Assembly (NCBI RefSeq): GCF_051414135.1
Contig: NZ_JBLKOA010000002.1
Coordinates: forward strand, 124,001 to 188,000
Length of the DNA stretch: 64,000 nucleotides
From: Halovenus halobia
Lineage (GTDB): Archaea; Halobacteriota; Halobacteria; Halobacteriales; Haloarculaceae
Direction of reading: 5' to 3'
The notes below the pieces were generated by a model that saw only the letters and a list, made by a program, of their open reading frames with translations, did no database searches and was not told the origin of the DNA. This document shows, one piece after another, positions 44,800 to 56,089 of this stretch (within the stretch, counting starts at the first letter, position 1; each line of letters starts with the position of its first letter). The position numbers and the translations under genes are program-made.

Positions 44800-44910
44800 G
44801 CGGGTTACGGAACCAGTGGCCGGATTGTGAACCACGGTCGGAGCAAAGCTCTTCTCTCGTTCAAATCCGTCCGAGATGTCTCTCACGCCTCACAGTTGCT
44901 CGGCGAGAAG

Positions 44911-44986
44911 AGCCAGGGGCCGGATTTGAACCGGCGATGATCCGCTCTGCAGGCGGACGCGTTCGGCCAGACTCTGCCACCCTGGC
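44911..44986 (-). tRNA. tRNA-Cys(GCA)
   Basis: Read leftward, this 76-base gene has acceptor strands GCCAGGG and CCCTGGC, discriminator U as expected for tRNA-Cys, anticodon arm TCCGC-CTGCAGA-GCGGA with GCA, and GGTTCAAATCC in the T arm. It has no CCA end encoded. A CTTAAGC box near 45012 on its strand may be its promoter. It has the same orientation as the rRNA operon, whose 5S gene ends 4.5 kb to the right. Confidence 0.95.
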
Positions 44987-45096
44987 GCATACGTACGTGC
45001 GCGTCGAAATTGCTTAAGCCCGTCGGATACCCGCAGGGATGCGTATGTGACTCACACTCCGAGTAGATTTAATACCACATCCCTCATGTGAACAAA

Positions 45097-45234
45097 ATGA
45101 ATACTGAGGTGTCACAGATGACTGCCATCCCACTCACCCGGCCTGCTACGAAAAATAGCGCCGGGTCCGGATTTTTGCCGGGATGGCAGGTCATCGCGAC
45201 GCTGGCACACCCGGTCGGACTAATTCCGGCCTGA
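45097..45234 (+). CDS. Possible 45-residue leaderless small protein
   Basis: ATG 45097 opens a 45-codon frame (MNTEVSQMTAIPLTRP start, HPVGLIPA end). TATA-like TTTAATA at 45068-45074 lies about 26 bases before it, exactly right for a leaderless message. A second ATG at 45118 follows a GAGGTG stretch. The same bases fold into a strong stem (45117-45195), so the region may instead be a structural RNA beginning at the same point. No family is recognised. Confidence 0.35.
   Translation: MNTEVSQMTAIPLTRPATKNSAGSGFLPGWQVIATLAHPVGLIPA
45117..45195. ncRNA. Candidate structured RNA: long stem with inner hairpin
   Basis: GATGACTGCCATCCC (45117-45131) pairs with GGGATGGCAGGTCATC (45180-45195) over 15 bp with one bulged base. 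Inside, ACCCGGC (45136-45142) pairs with GCCGGGT (45160-45166), and GCTA (45145-45148) pairs with TAGC (45156-45159), closing a CGAAAAA loop. More hairpins follow to about 45332. Strand and identity are undecided. I could not match it to SRP RNA or RNase P RNA landmarks. Confidence 0.4.
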
Positions 45235-45251
45235 CGCCCGAATAACCGTCA

Positions 45252-45274
45252 CCCGGTTGGAGTACCCAGCCGGG
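45252..45274. repeat. Hairpin in the structured region
   Basis: CCCGGTTGG and CCAGCCGGG form a 9-bp stem (one G-U) around the loop AGTAC. Confidence 0.5.
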
Positions 45275-45317
45275 GTGGTGAACGCGGGCCGTTTTCGACG
45301 ACGACACGACCAGGAAG

Positions 45318-45332
45318 CGACGGTTCCCGTCG
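45318..45332. repeat. Hairpin in the structured region
   Basis: CGACGG and CCGTCG form an exact 6-bp stem with loop TTC. It lies inside a looser CGACC/GGTCG pairing (45307-45311 with 45338-45342). Confidence 0.4.
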
Positions 45333-45561
45333 TCCCCGGTCGAACAAAAGCTCTGGAGCGACAGCACCAGCCAGCGACAGCCCCCCGGTTCGTCACCGGC
45401 GCTGGTCGTTATGATGGATATCAGACTCTACCGCAGAGCAAGAAAACACGCACAGCCACACTCAGACCGCCGCGAGCGCGAGCGCGCTCGCCACGCGCGG
45501 TATCGACGATAACGCGAGCGGTGTGGACCGGTTCGGGCGTTCGACTCGCCCCTCGCGTCGT

Positions 45562-45870
45562 ATGAGCACACCCGATGTTCCCGGCATGACACGCACGAGA
45601 CACTGGAGGGCAGACGTTGCGGTTCGTGTCCCCTGTGAGAGCGAGCGGACTCTCGCCGACGCGGCGGCCAGGCGCATCGAAACACCTGCCGAAGTCGAGA
45701 CTGCTGAAGTCCAGACCGTTGTCGGGCTGAAACCGACGCTCTCGGCAACTATCGTCACCATCCGCGTCGAACTCCGGACAGTCGATGCGTACTGCGAACG
45801 GACAGTCGAGTCCGCACTGCAGGATGCCCCCGGTGCCGAACAGGTACAGTCAGTAACACCGGACGAGTGA
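45562..45870 (+). CDS. Small hypothetical protein, alpha/beta
   Basis: This 102-residue protein starts at ATG 45562 (MSTPDVPG) or ATG 45586 (MTRTRHWRAD). Predicted order is strand (WRADVAVRVPC), helix (ERTLADAAARRIE), long strands (VQTVVGLKPTLSATIVTIRVEL) and helix (DAYCERTVESALQDA). This topology resembles small KEOPS Pcc1-like folds, but I see no motif that settles it. It lies between the hairpin region and the response regulator. Confidence 0.6.
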   Translation: MSTPDVPGMTRTRHWRADVAVRVPCESERTLADAAARRIETPAEVETAEVQTVVGLKPTLSATIVTIRVELRTVDAYCERTVESALQDAPGAEQVQSVTPDE

Positions 45871-45947
45871 GCGTCGACAGAACGTAAGGAGGATTGTGGG
45901 TGTACTGGCGATGAACTGGCTGATAGCAGGCTCTCCCTGTCGAAGAG

Positions 45948-46841
45948 TTAGGAGTCGACTGGCCAGAGCACGCCGATGCAGGCGGGCTCGTTGCTGTACT
46001 GAATCGTTCCACCATGGAGTTCGACGGTCACGGACGGCCCGTCACCGTACTGGCCGGTAAACGTCCGGTCGAACGAGTGGCACCCGTCGTGGGCTGACAG
46101 CTCCGAGAGCGTCTCGCTTGCTGAGGCCGTCCCAGCGAGCGTGTCGGGAGACTCGCCGAGCAGGTCCGAGCGCAGACAGTCGAAAATTTCGGCCAGTTGC
46201 TCGTTCGCGTAGACAACCTCCCCATCCTGAACGACAAACACGCCGGCGATACCGCGTTCGACGAGTTGGTGATACCACGAAAGTGCGTCCCAGAACTGCT
46301 GTTGTGAGCGGTAGCGGTCGACGGCGTTGCGGATGCGGTTGGCGAGCACCTCGTACTGCTCGGTGTTCGTCTCCTTCTGCATGTACTCAGTGACGCCCGC
46401 AGAAATTGCCTCGCTAGCAACCTCTTCGCTGCCCTTGGCAGTGTAGAGAATAAAGGGAATATCGGGGAACTGCTCTCTAACGAGTTCGAGAAATTCCAGC
46501 CCGTCTGTCTGTGGCATGTCGTAATCACTCACGATACAGTCGAACTCCCCGTCTCGGAGCTGGTTGAGACCTTCCACAGCCGTCGTCTCACCAGTAACCC
46601 AAAACGCGTCGTCGGTCCGTTCGAGGAATTCACCCGTCAGCTCGACAATCTGCGGGTCGTCGTCGACGTGGAGGACACGAATCTCCGCAGGTTCGTCGAC
46701 AGTGGCGGCCGGAATCGCGAATTCGAGCGGTTCGTCCTCCAGTTGCCCTGGACTCTCGTTACGGAGCAGCGGCGATTGCTCTCGGGTAGCACGACGGCTC
46801 CCCCGCAACACCGACCGCGAGAGCGTCCAGCGGTCACGCAT
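45948..46841 (-). CDS. Response regulator with PAS domain
   Basis: This 297-residue protein has an unusual basic 50-residue lead. A receiver domain follows (about 54-170: VLHVDDDPQ acidic pair, phospho-acceptor Asp in CIVSDYDMPQTDG, Thr in YTAKG, Lys in YMQKE), then a PAS-like domain (about 190-290: GIAGVFVVQDGEVVYANEQLAEIF). There is no output or kinase domain. This receiver-PAS layout is common in haloarchaea and usually relays signals between kinases. No cognate kinase lies beside it. Confidence 0.85.
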   Translation of the reverse strand: MRDRWTLSRSVLRGSRRATREQSPLLRNESPGQLEDEPLEFAIPAATVDEPAEIRVLHVDDDPQIVELTGEFLERTDDAFWVTGETTAVEGLNQLRDGEFDCIVSDYDMPQTDGLEFLELVREQFPDIPFILYTAKGSEEVASEAISAGVTEYMQKETNTEQYEVLANRIRNAVDRYRSQQQFWDALSWYHQLVERGIAGVFVVQDGEVVYANEQLAEIFDCLRSDLLGESPDTLAGTASASETLSELSAHDGCHSFDRTFTGQYGDGPSVTVELHGGTIQYSNEPACIGVLWPVDS

Positions 46842-47035
46842 ACCGCCACCCTCCGAGACCTTCGACGACTCTGCACCGACAGGCTGGTTCTGTGCCGAGC
46901 ATTTGAACGTGTATGCCTTGCAAGGCCAAAATTATAATTATTCCCCCGCGAGTATCGGTGCCGAAAGCGGAACAGGCAGCCAGGGATAGCCGCTTGGCTA
47001 CGGAACCCCTGCTGTGTGCGTGACAGGTCAGTTCG

Positions 47036-47091
47036 TTAATATTACGTCGGCAAAAGTTGTACTTAAGCGTTTACTATATCTAATATTACGT
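47036..47091. repeat. Direct repeat TAATATTACGT
   Basis: The 11-base sequence occurs at 47037-47047 and 47081-47091, 44 bases (about four helical turns) apart, immediately upstream of the small membrane peptide gene. Each contains the self-complementary TAATATTA. Confidence 0.45.
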
Positions 47092-47130
47092 TAAATTTAA
47101 TTTAAAACGCGAGAAACAGAGAAGTGTATC

Positions 47131-47262
47131 ATGTCAGATACTACTACGGCGGAGTTCCTGAAGGAACACCCACGACTGCTCGCTGCACTGTGCGGACTAA
47201 CTGCCCTGCTGGCTCAGGCCGGGCCTGTTGCTGCGAATGGGAGTGCGATTAGCGGGCCGTAA
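47131..47262 (+). CDS. 43-residue membrane peptide (DUF7503-like)
   Basis: ATG 47131 opens a 43-codon gene: MSDTTTAEFLKEHPRLLAAL, one hydrophobic helix (LLAALCGLTALLAQAGPVAA), and a short tail ending GP. The pattern of FLKEHPRL, hydrophobic helix with QAG, and final GP recalls a widespread family of tiny haloarchaeal proteins (DUF7503 as I know it) of unknown function. TATA-rich sequence and two direct repeats precede it. It ends 20 bases from the stop of the convergent CHAT gene. Confidence 0.7.
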   Translation: MSDTTTAEFLKEHPRLLAALCGLTALLAQAGPVAANGSAISGP

Positions 47263-47282
47263 TCAAACGGTTCGTTCTGTAC

Positions 47283-49367
47283 TCAAAGGTCTTTGAAAGA
47301 CACTGAACTGCTCCAAGTTAATTCGCTGTTAATCCGAACCGGAACGTTATCCAGTTCTAAAAAGTGAGAGAGTTCCTTTTCTGAAATCGAGATATTACCG
47401 GTATGGCCTGGAATCAAAAAGTACAGGTTGCCAAGCGACTCGATCACAGGGGTATAAATAGTTCCTAGCCCCGCAGTATCGGTAGCAAACAGCAGTATGT
47501 TAATTTTGTATTTATTACCATCAGGCGTTATGTCGACGAGGTTTGGAGTACGGCTCACCGATTGGGTAACAGCCACTCCGCCGTCACCAACAACGATATA
47601 CTGACCGCCCAAGATACTTTCCTCGCGTGCAATAGTCAGCGCGGAGCGGAGAGGAAAGCCAGTATTCAGCAGTTTCGCGATCAACTCACCGACAGAGACG
47701 GCCTCGTTGCTGATGATGTCAGCAAGCGTGACGATGCCACTGATGGCTCCTGCTTCGACGAGCGCAACACCTTGGTGGTACGAACGACAGGCATTAAGCA
47801 GAAAGGCGTCAACGCCCGTCGATTCTAACTCTGCTGCGTCGAGTTTTCCGTCAGTACACTCGAAGCCATCAGCGTCAGTGTGTCCAATATAGTGTAGGAA
47901 GTCACACTCATTTTGAAGTGTCTCACGGAGTTCCTCGACAGTCAGGTTACGCCGGACCGAAACGTCGAACGGCAGTTCTTCGCGGTCCCCGTAGGCGTCG
48001 TCGACGAGGTCACGCTCTTCGTCCATCCGGGTATCGTTCAGGACGATGGTAATCGAGATGTCGCCGGTTTTGACATCGCGGTCCAGTCGATTCTCGAACG
48101 CCGTTGTCATGAGCTTGCTTGCTCCAATGGGAACGCCGTCACCAATCCAGCCCTGTTCTAGCGAATCCGTCGGTTCGAACTGGATATACGGCTGTTGGTT
48201 GGTGTGGCTGCCCCGAGTTTGTGCTGAGCGGGTTAGGACAGACGATCTATCTTTGTTATTGACCACATTGAGCGACGGCTCAGTCCGGGTGGGGCCCTGG
48301 ACAGAACGAACGACCGCGAGATCATCAACGACAAACGGAATCTGTTCAACAGACTGAGCCGTCGGTTCGGCGTGGGCGACGAGTCGCCACCGCGGAACTT
48401 GAGATTCTACCCGTTCGTACGGCACATCAAGGTACGAATGATTGCGGTCTGCGATGGGCTGATCGTACAGGTCCGCCCAGTTGAGGTCAACCACGTCGTC
48501 AAGTTGCTCACGCTCGGACAGCGAGACATCGTAGAACCCCTCAGTTCGTGTGATACAGTCGAGGAGGAATGTCTGTTTCAGCGTCTGTTCGACGGCAGCC
48601 TCGAATTTCTCGAATCCGAAGTCCGTGACAGTGCCGTGGTCTGTCCGCAGATGTGGTCGCTCGCCGGGGACCACGTCTGCTCCGAGGTAGTATGCGAGTG
48701 GCGCGACCGGATAGACGTACTCCAACGATGGCGGCACGACAATTTCGATTCCGGTATCCGGTGGCTCCAACTCCGATGGGATGTCGAGGCTATCACCGAG
48801 TTCAATACGCGGTGGATGACCACGGAGTGTCGGAAAGGACCGTTCTGGGCTTGTCGATTTCAACGCCGAGCCGAACTGACTCAGTGCTTCCATCACATCT
48901 CTCGGGGACTCAGAGGTTGTTATTGTAGCTGCGGGACGAGTGTGTCGAGAGCGAAACCCAATATTGACACTCTGTGATTCGGGGAACTCGACGGTTACAC
49001 CGAACAGTTCGGCATTGATATTGAGTGGGCCGGTAACTTCTATGTACGTCTTTATTTGTGTACTGAGGTCAAGACTGTACGAACCTGCTGGCAGAGACTG
49101 GCTGTCGAGATGTTCGACTTCGGTGACCATATCTCCATCACGGTTACGAACGATGACACTCACTGGATTTGAAAGCGTAATCGAAGTCGTTTCGAGAGAA
49201 ATAGCTTCGGTAACAGGAAAGAGAAACTCCTCAGTCGAAACTGGGGACGGCGAGACAGACTCGGGCGTCTGCAGCTGGTACCGGACCTGTTCGATCCGGT
49301 CGATGATTTCGACGCCCGGAAGTTCTGGGCGAGAGTGCGCAGCGAGAATCGGCCCGTTGTCTGCCAT
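47283..49367 (-). CDS. CHAT-domain (caspase-like) protease
   Basis: From ATG 49367 (MADNGPILAAHS) the protein has 694 residues; ATG 49394 is an alternative. The N-terminal half is beta-rich and unlike any domain I recognise. The C-terminal part is a CHAT peptidase with catalytic His496 in HYIGHTD and Cys527 in LNACRSYHQG, followed by a GVALVEAGAISGIVTLADI helix-strand pattern and GGQYIVVGDGG. Base composition is lower in GC than that of its neighbours. It lies directly downstream of the 5S gene. CHAT proteases in other systems cleave partner proteins during defence or cell-death responses. That role is an inference here. Confidence 0.8.
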   Translation of the reverse strand: MADNGPILAAHSRPELPGVEIIDRIEQVRYQLQTPESVSPSPVSTEEFLFPVTEAISLETTSITLSNPVSVIVRNRDGDMVTEVEHLDSQSLPAGSYSLDLSTQIKTYIEVTGPLNINAELFGVTVEFPESQSVNIGFRSRHTRPAATITTSESPRDVMEALSQFGSALKSTSPERSFPTLRGHPPRIELGDSLDIPSELEPPDTGIEIVVPPSLEYVYPVAPLAYYLGADVVPGERPHLRTDHGTVTDFGFEKFEAAVEQTLKQTFLLDCITRTEGFYDVSLSEREQLDDVVDLNWADLYDQPIADRNHSYLDVPYERVESQVPRWRLVAHAEPTAQSVEQIPFVVDDLAVVRSVQGPTRTEPSLNVVNNKDRSSVLTRSAQTRGSHTNQQPYIQFEPTDSLEQGWIGDGVPIGASKLMTTAFENRLDRDVKTGDISITIVLNDTRMDEERDLVDDAYGDREELPFDVSVRRNLTVEELRETLQNECDFLHYIGHTDADGFECTDGKLDAAELESTGVDAFLLNACRSYHQGVALVEAGAISGIVTLADIISNEAVSVGELIAKLLNTGFPLRSALTIAREESILGGQYIVVGDGGVAVTQSVSRTPNLVDITPDGNKYKINILLFATDTAGLGTIYTPVIESLGNLYFLIPGHTGNISISEKELSHFLELDNVPVRINSELTWSSSVSFKDL

Positions 49368-49445
49368 TTGGAGGTATGTGCGTACTGTTTGCATCCGGCG
49401 ACAAAATACTATCGCACGCTCAACGACGGTTCGAAATACAAATAC

Positions 49446-49476
49446 CCCTCGACTAGTGTCGTCACTAGTCGAAGGG
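49446..49476. terminator. Hairpin after 5S rRNA: terminator or operator
   Basis: CGACTAGTG (49450-49458) and CACTAGTCG (49463-49471) form an exact 9-bp stem with loop TCGT, extended by CCCT/AGGG. On the rRNA strand it is followed by T-rich GGTATTTGTATTTC. It could end rRNA transcription or regulate the CHAT gene, whose start is about 80 bases on. Confidence 0.5.
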
Positions 49477-49503
49477 TGATGAAGTGGTTCCAGAAGATGG
49501 AAC

Positions 49504-49519
49504 CGGTATGAATGGAGGC
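49504..49519. repeat. 16-base repeat at 5S 3' end
   Basis: CGGTATGAATGGAGGC matches CGGTATGAATGGTGGC at 49748-49763, the 3' end of 23S, in 15 of 16 bases. It may be a shared 3'-processing signal. Confidence 0.5.
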
Positions 49520-49636
49520 GGCGAACCGAGTTTCCCAGAGACTCTCGTACTCCAGTACTCACCGGAACGCTGGCGGGCTTAACTTCCGTGTTCGGGATGG
49601 GTACGGGTGTAAACCCCGCCGCTATGGCCGCCTTAA
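49514..49636 (-). rRNA. rrf: 5S ribosomal RNA
   Basis: On the minus strand it begins TTAAGGCGGCCATAGC and ends near GGCGGCGAACCGAG read in complement. It contains the conserved CCCATCCCGAACACGG-type loop and the GTTAAGC segment. The length of about 122 bases is as expected. Ends are approximate to a few bases. Confidence 0.95.
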
Positions 49637-49695
49637 CGCCGACTTGCGGTGTCGAACCGCGTCTTGCCTGTAGTCGGTGTCGGCCGATGTGCAAT

Positions 49696-49744
49696 CCGTG
49701 TATACGTGCGATCCAGTTAACGCCTGGACTCGTTGATCGAGTCA
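49696..49744 (-). other. Pre-23S processing stem, 3' strand
   Basis: This 49-base sequence is the inverted copy of 52674-52722. The centre contributes GCGT plus the three-base bulge TAA to a bulge-helix-bulge site cut by the archaeal tRNA splicing endonuclease. Confidence 0.85.
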
Positions 49745-49751
49745 ATGCGGT

Positions 49752-52670
<2,919 letters not shown>

Positions 52671-52673
52671 TAG

Positions 52674-52722
52674 TGACTCGATGAACGAGTCCAGTGGACG
52701 TCTGGATCGCACGTACACACGG
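52674..52722 (-). other. Pre-23S processing stem, 5' strand
   Basis: It pairs with 49696-49744 over two 21-base arms. The middle ACGT plus CCA faces GCGT plus TAA, giving two three-base bulges on either side of a 4-bp helix, the classic archaeal bulge-helix-bulge. Confidence 0.85.
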
Positions 52723-52863
52723 TGTCATATACAAGCCCCTGTGCGGGGGGCGTGCATCGACCCTTCCCAACCACGGTTGCCCGGGATGGTGCATCGGTTC
52801 TCCGTACCCGGATTGAGTGTCTTGCCCCACTTAAGGGACACGACTTCGCTCGGGTACGGGACA

Positions 52864-52935
52864 TGGACCCACTGGGATTTGAACCCAGGGCCTCCGCCTT
52901 GCAAAGGCGGCGCTCTGCCACTGAGCTATGGGCCC
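52864..52935 (-). tRNA. tRNA-Ala(TGC)
   Basis: A 72-base gene in the 16S-23S spacer. It has acceptor GGGCCCA with TGGGTCC, the A-arm box TAGCTCAGTGGCAGAGC, anticodon arm CCGCC-TTTGCAA-GGCGG carrying TGC, and GGTTCAAATCC. This is the tRNA expected at this place in archaeal rRNA operons. Confidence 0.97.
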
Positions 52936-52948
52936 GTCCGCATTCGTT

Positions 52949-52993
52949 AGCTCTGGTAGTTCTTCGGTGCCCGATCGATCGGGTGTGTGTGCC
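52949..52993 (-). other. Pre-16S processing stem, 3' strand
   Basis: It pairs with 54604-54650 across the 16S gene. AGCTCTGGTAGTTC, CCCGATCGAT and GGGTGTG blocks are shared in inverted orientation, with short interruptions in between that fit a bulge-helix-bulge. Confidence 0.8.
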
Positions 52994-53063
52994 AAACGCC
53001 TCCGTGGAGATGCGAGGCATCTCCGTGAAAGTGGGCTGGGCGCTACGGCCCAGTCCCGGTCTG

Positions 53064-54535
<1,472 letters not shown>

Positions 54536-54603
54536 GTGCCTCCCAAAGGGAGGCGGGAAGGCGGGTAACACACAATGAAGTGTGTTGCTATCGAATAAAG
54601 CTC

Positions 54604-54650
54604 GGCACACCCATATCCTATCGATCGGGTGTCACCGAACTACCAGAGCT
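54604..54650 (-). other. Pre-16S processing stem, 5' strand
   Basis: This is the partner of 52949-52993. The pair brings the ends of 16S together for endonuclease cleavage. Confidence 0.8.
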
Positions 54651-54707
54651 AACATCAGATCCCATCTTGGCGGCGGACCGCAGGGGTGGAATCCTCATTT
54701 CCTTCGG

Positions 54708-54745
54708 ACCAAATCGTAGACCACGTAGGGTCATAAACCCTTCGA
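54708..54745 (-). promoter_or_regulatory. rRNA promoter, proximal
   Basis: On the minus strand ACTCGAAGGGTTTATGACCC has a TATA box at about 54731-54738. Start would fall near 54708. It differs in sequence from the four upstream copies. Confidence 0.55.
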
Positions 54746-54800
54746 GTTGGCCTCGGTTTCTGGTCCGGTGCGGCCGGGAAATCGACCCCGACCGAACCGC

Positions 54801-54846
54801 GCTTGCATACCATCCGAGTGCCCGTTATCACTTAAGGGCGTCGGAA
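54801..54846 (-). promoter_or_regulatory. rRNA tandem promoter copy A
   Basis: The minus-strand order is TCCGACGCCC, box TTAAGTGATAACGGG, CACTCGGATGG, then TGCAAGCG, where the RNA should start. It is one of four related units. Confidence 0.7.
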
Positions 54847-54950
54847 CGAACCTCCGCAGGTTCGCTCGGAATTGGATGGATTTGCAATCGACATTTCGAT
54901 GGAGTACATCGAGATGTCTTCGCGGTCCGACGGGAGTGAACCCGCGCCGC

Positions 54951-54996
54951 GAGTGCATTCCAACCGAATGCCCGTTTACACTTAAGGGCGTCGGAT
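54951..54996 (-). promoter_or_regulatory. rRNA tandem promoter copy B
   Basis: The minus-strand order is TCCGACGCCC, box TTAAGTGTAAACGGG, CATTCGGTTGG, then TGCACTCG. Confidence 0.7.
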
Positions 54997-55035
54997 TGGG
55001 TCTCCGTTGACCCAACCCGAGTCGGGTGGTTTTGC

Positions 55036-55080
55036 GCTTGCAATCCATCCGAGTGCCCATATATACTTAAGGCCATCGAA
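55036..55080 (-). promoter_or_regulatory. rRNA tandem promoter copy C
   Basis: The minus-strand order is TTCGATGGCC, box TTAAGTATATATGGG, CACTCGGATGG, then TGCAAGCG. The downstream part matches copy A. Confidence 0.7.
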
Positions 55081-55179
55081 CCGGCATTTCGGTGCCGGGC
55101 TCGGGTGGGATGTGCTCGAGACATCCAGGTGGAGAACACCGGATGCCTTCGCGGTTCGGCCGGCGTCGGCCCACGCCGC

Positions 55180-55226
55180 GAGTGCATTCAGTTTTGAGGG
55201 CAGGGTATAACTTAAGGCCGTCGAAG
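55180..55226 (-). promoter_or_regulatory. rRNA tandem promoter copy D
   Basis: The minus-strand order is TTCGACGGCC, box TTAAGTTATACCC, a diverged middle, then TGCACTCG as in copy B. Pairs A-B and C-D repeat with a period of about 230 bases, including the GCCGCGAGTGCATTC-rich spacer. Confidence 0.65.
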
Positions 55227-55299
55227 GGATTGCTCATCGGCAGGCCCTCGCACGGGAACTGCTCACGCCTGCGTTAAGTTCACATACCTCGAGTTGAAA

Positions 55300-55410
55300 C
55301 AGGGGTTGCTACCGGGTGGACACACCACAGAGAACTGTCGCGCGGCCGGAGGCCAACCCCTCATCCCACGCAGTTGCGTCAGGTCCGGGTGGATGAGAGC
55401 CGCGCGTCTG
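55300..55410. ncRNA. Candidate structured RNA upstream of the rRNA promoters
   Basis: CGCGCGGC (55339-55346) and GCCGCGCG (55399-55406) are exact inverted copies. Inside, CTCATCC (55360-55366) pairs with GGATGAG (55391-55397) and ACGC with GCGT. To the left are GGTG/CACC and ACAG/CTGT mini-hairpins, and GGGGTTG (55302-55308) could pair with CAACCCC (55354-55360). No protein-like frame is convincing here. Strand is undecided. Confidence 0.35.
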
Positions 55411-55529
55411 GTGGTTGGCTGGGACGTATTTGTGTTCGGCGGTACTGGCTCGTTCACGCGCGGGCACGCGCAAGAGGTGGCCTGTCCGACGCTAAGATCG
55501 AAATCACCGCAGAAGGAGCCGGACTGACC

Positions 55530-55841
55530 TCAGATGTCTTCGAGGTGTTCGACGCCCTGTTTCTCGACGTTACCTTTCGTGATTTCGCCGGGCATCCAGT
55601 CTGGTTTGTCGTCTGGTGCATCTTCCTCCCAGGCCCAGCCTTCGTAGATGTGTACCTTGTGCGTTCCCTTCTCGCGGAGTCGCAGTTCTTCTGTGTCTGC
55701 GCTTTCCTCCGACGACGCCGGATCGAGCCGACGCGCGGCTTTCAGTGCCGCCTGTCGTGGAGTGCCCCCCGAAAAGACGCTATCTTCCTCACCGTTCTCC
55801 TCTCTGAGCGCGAAGTTGCGCTTGTCGTTGTCGCGTGCCAT
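55530..55841 (-). CDS. Non-histone chromosomal protein MC1
   Basis: From ATG 55841 (MARDNDKRNFALR) the product has 103 residues. It has the MC1 features KRNFALREENGEEDSVFSG, GTPRQAALKAARRL and THKVHIYEGWAWEE. MC1 binds and sharply bends DNA as a monomer and is a chromatin protein in Methanosarcina and haloarchaea. Compared with methanogen MC1 it is acid-rich, as expected for a high-salt cell. It sits at the head of the rRNA operon, reading in the same direction. Confidence 0.92.
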   Translation of the reverse strand: MARDNDKRNFALREENGEEDSVFSGGTPRQAALKAARRLDPASSEESADTEELRLREKGTHKVHIYEGWAWEEDAPDDKPDWMPGEITKGNVEKQGVEHLEDI

Positions 55842-56089
55842 GGTTTTGCCGCTCCGTGTGGTGTCAGCACACGATCGATAATAAATATACCCCCTAATCG
55901 ACCGCATTCGGCCGGTTCATTTATAAACAAGGTCAGTCAGTCGTAGCCAGCAGCTACGATATACCGCAAAAAGTCGGGTGCGTGCGCGGGTTAGGTGGCT
56001 CGCGCGCGCCGTGTGGCGGTTCCTGTGCGTGCAGGCGCGCGCGGTAAGCTTAAGTGGATGGTCCAGTGAAGACGGAATAGAAAGCCGCG

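Noticed and set aside
44757..45017. Frame with a GAGFEPAMIRSAGG-type sequence
   Set aside because: This is the familiar false protein produced by reading across a tRNA gene; the tRNA-Cys lies here.
45117..45345. Assigning the hairpin cluster as SRP RNA or RNase P RNA
   Set aside because: The conserved SRP tetraloop region and RNase P segments were looked for on both strands and not found.
55263..55457. 64-codon minus-strand frame in the pre-rRNA region
   Set aside because: It coincides with strong inverted repeats and has a cysteine- and proline-rich composition unlike haloarchaeal proteins.
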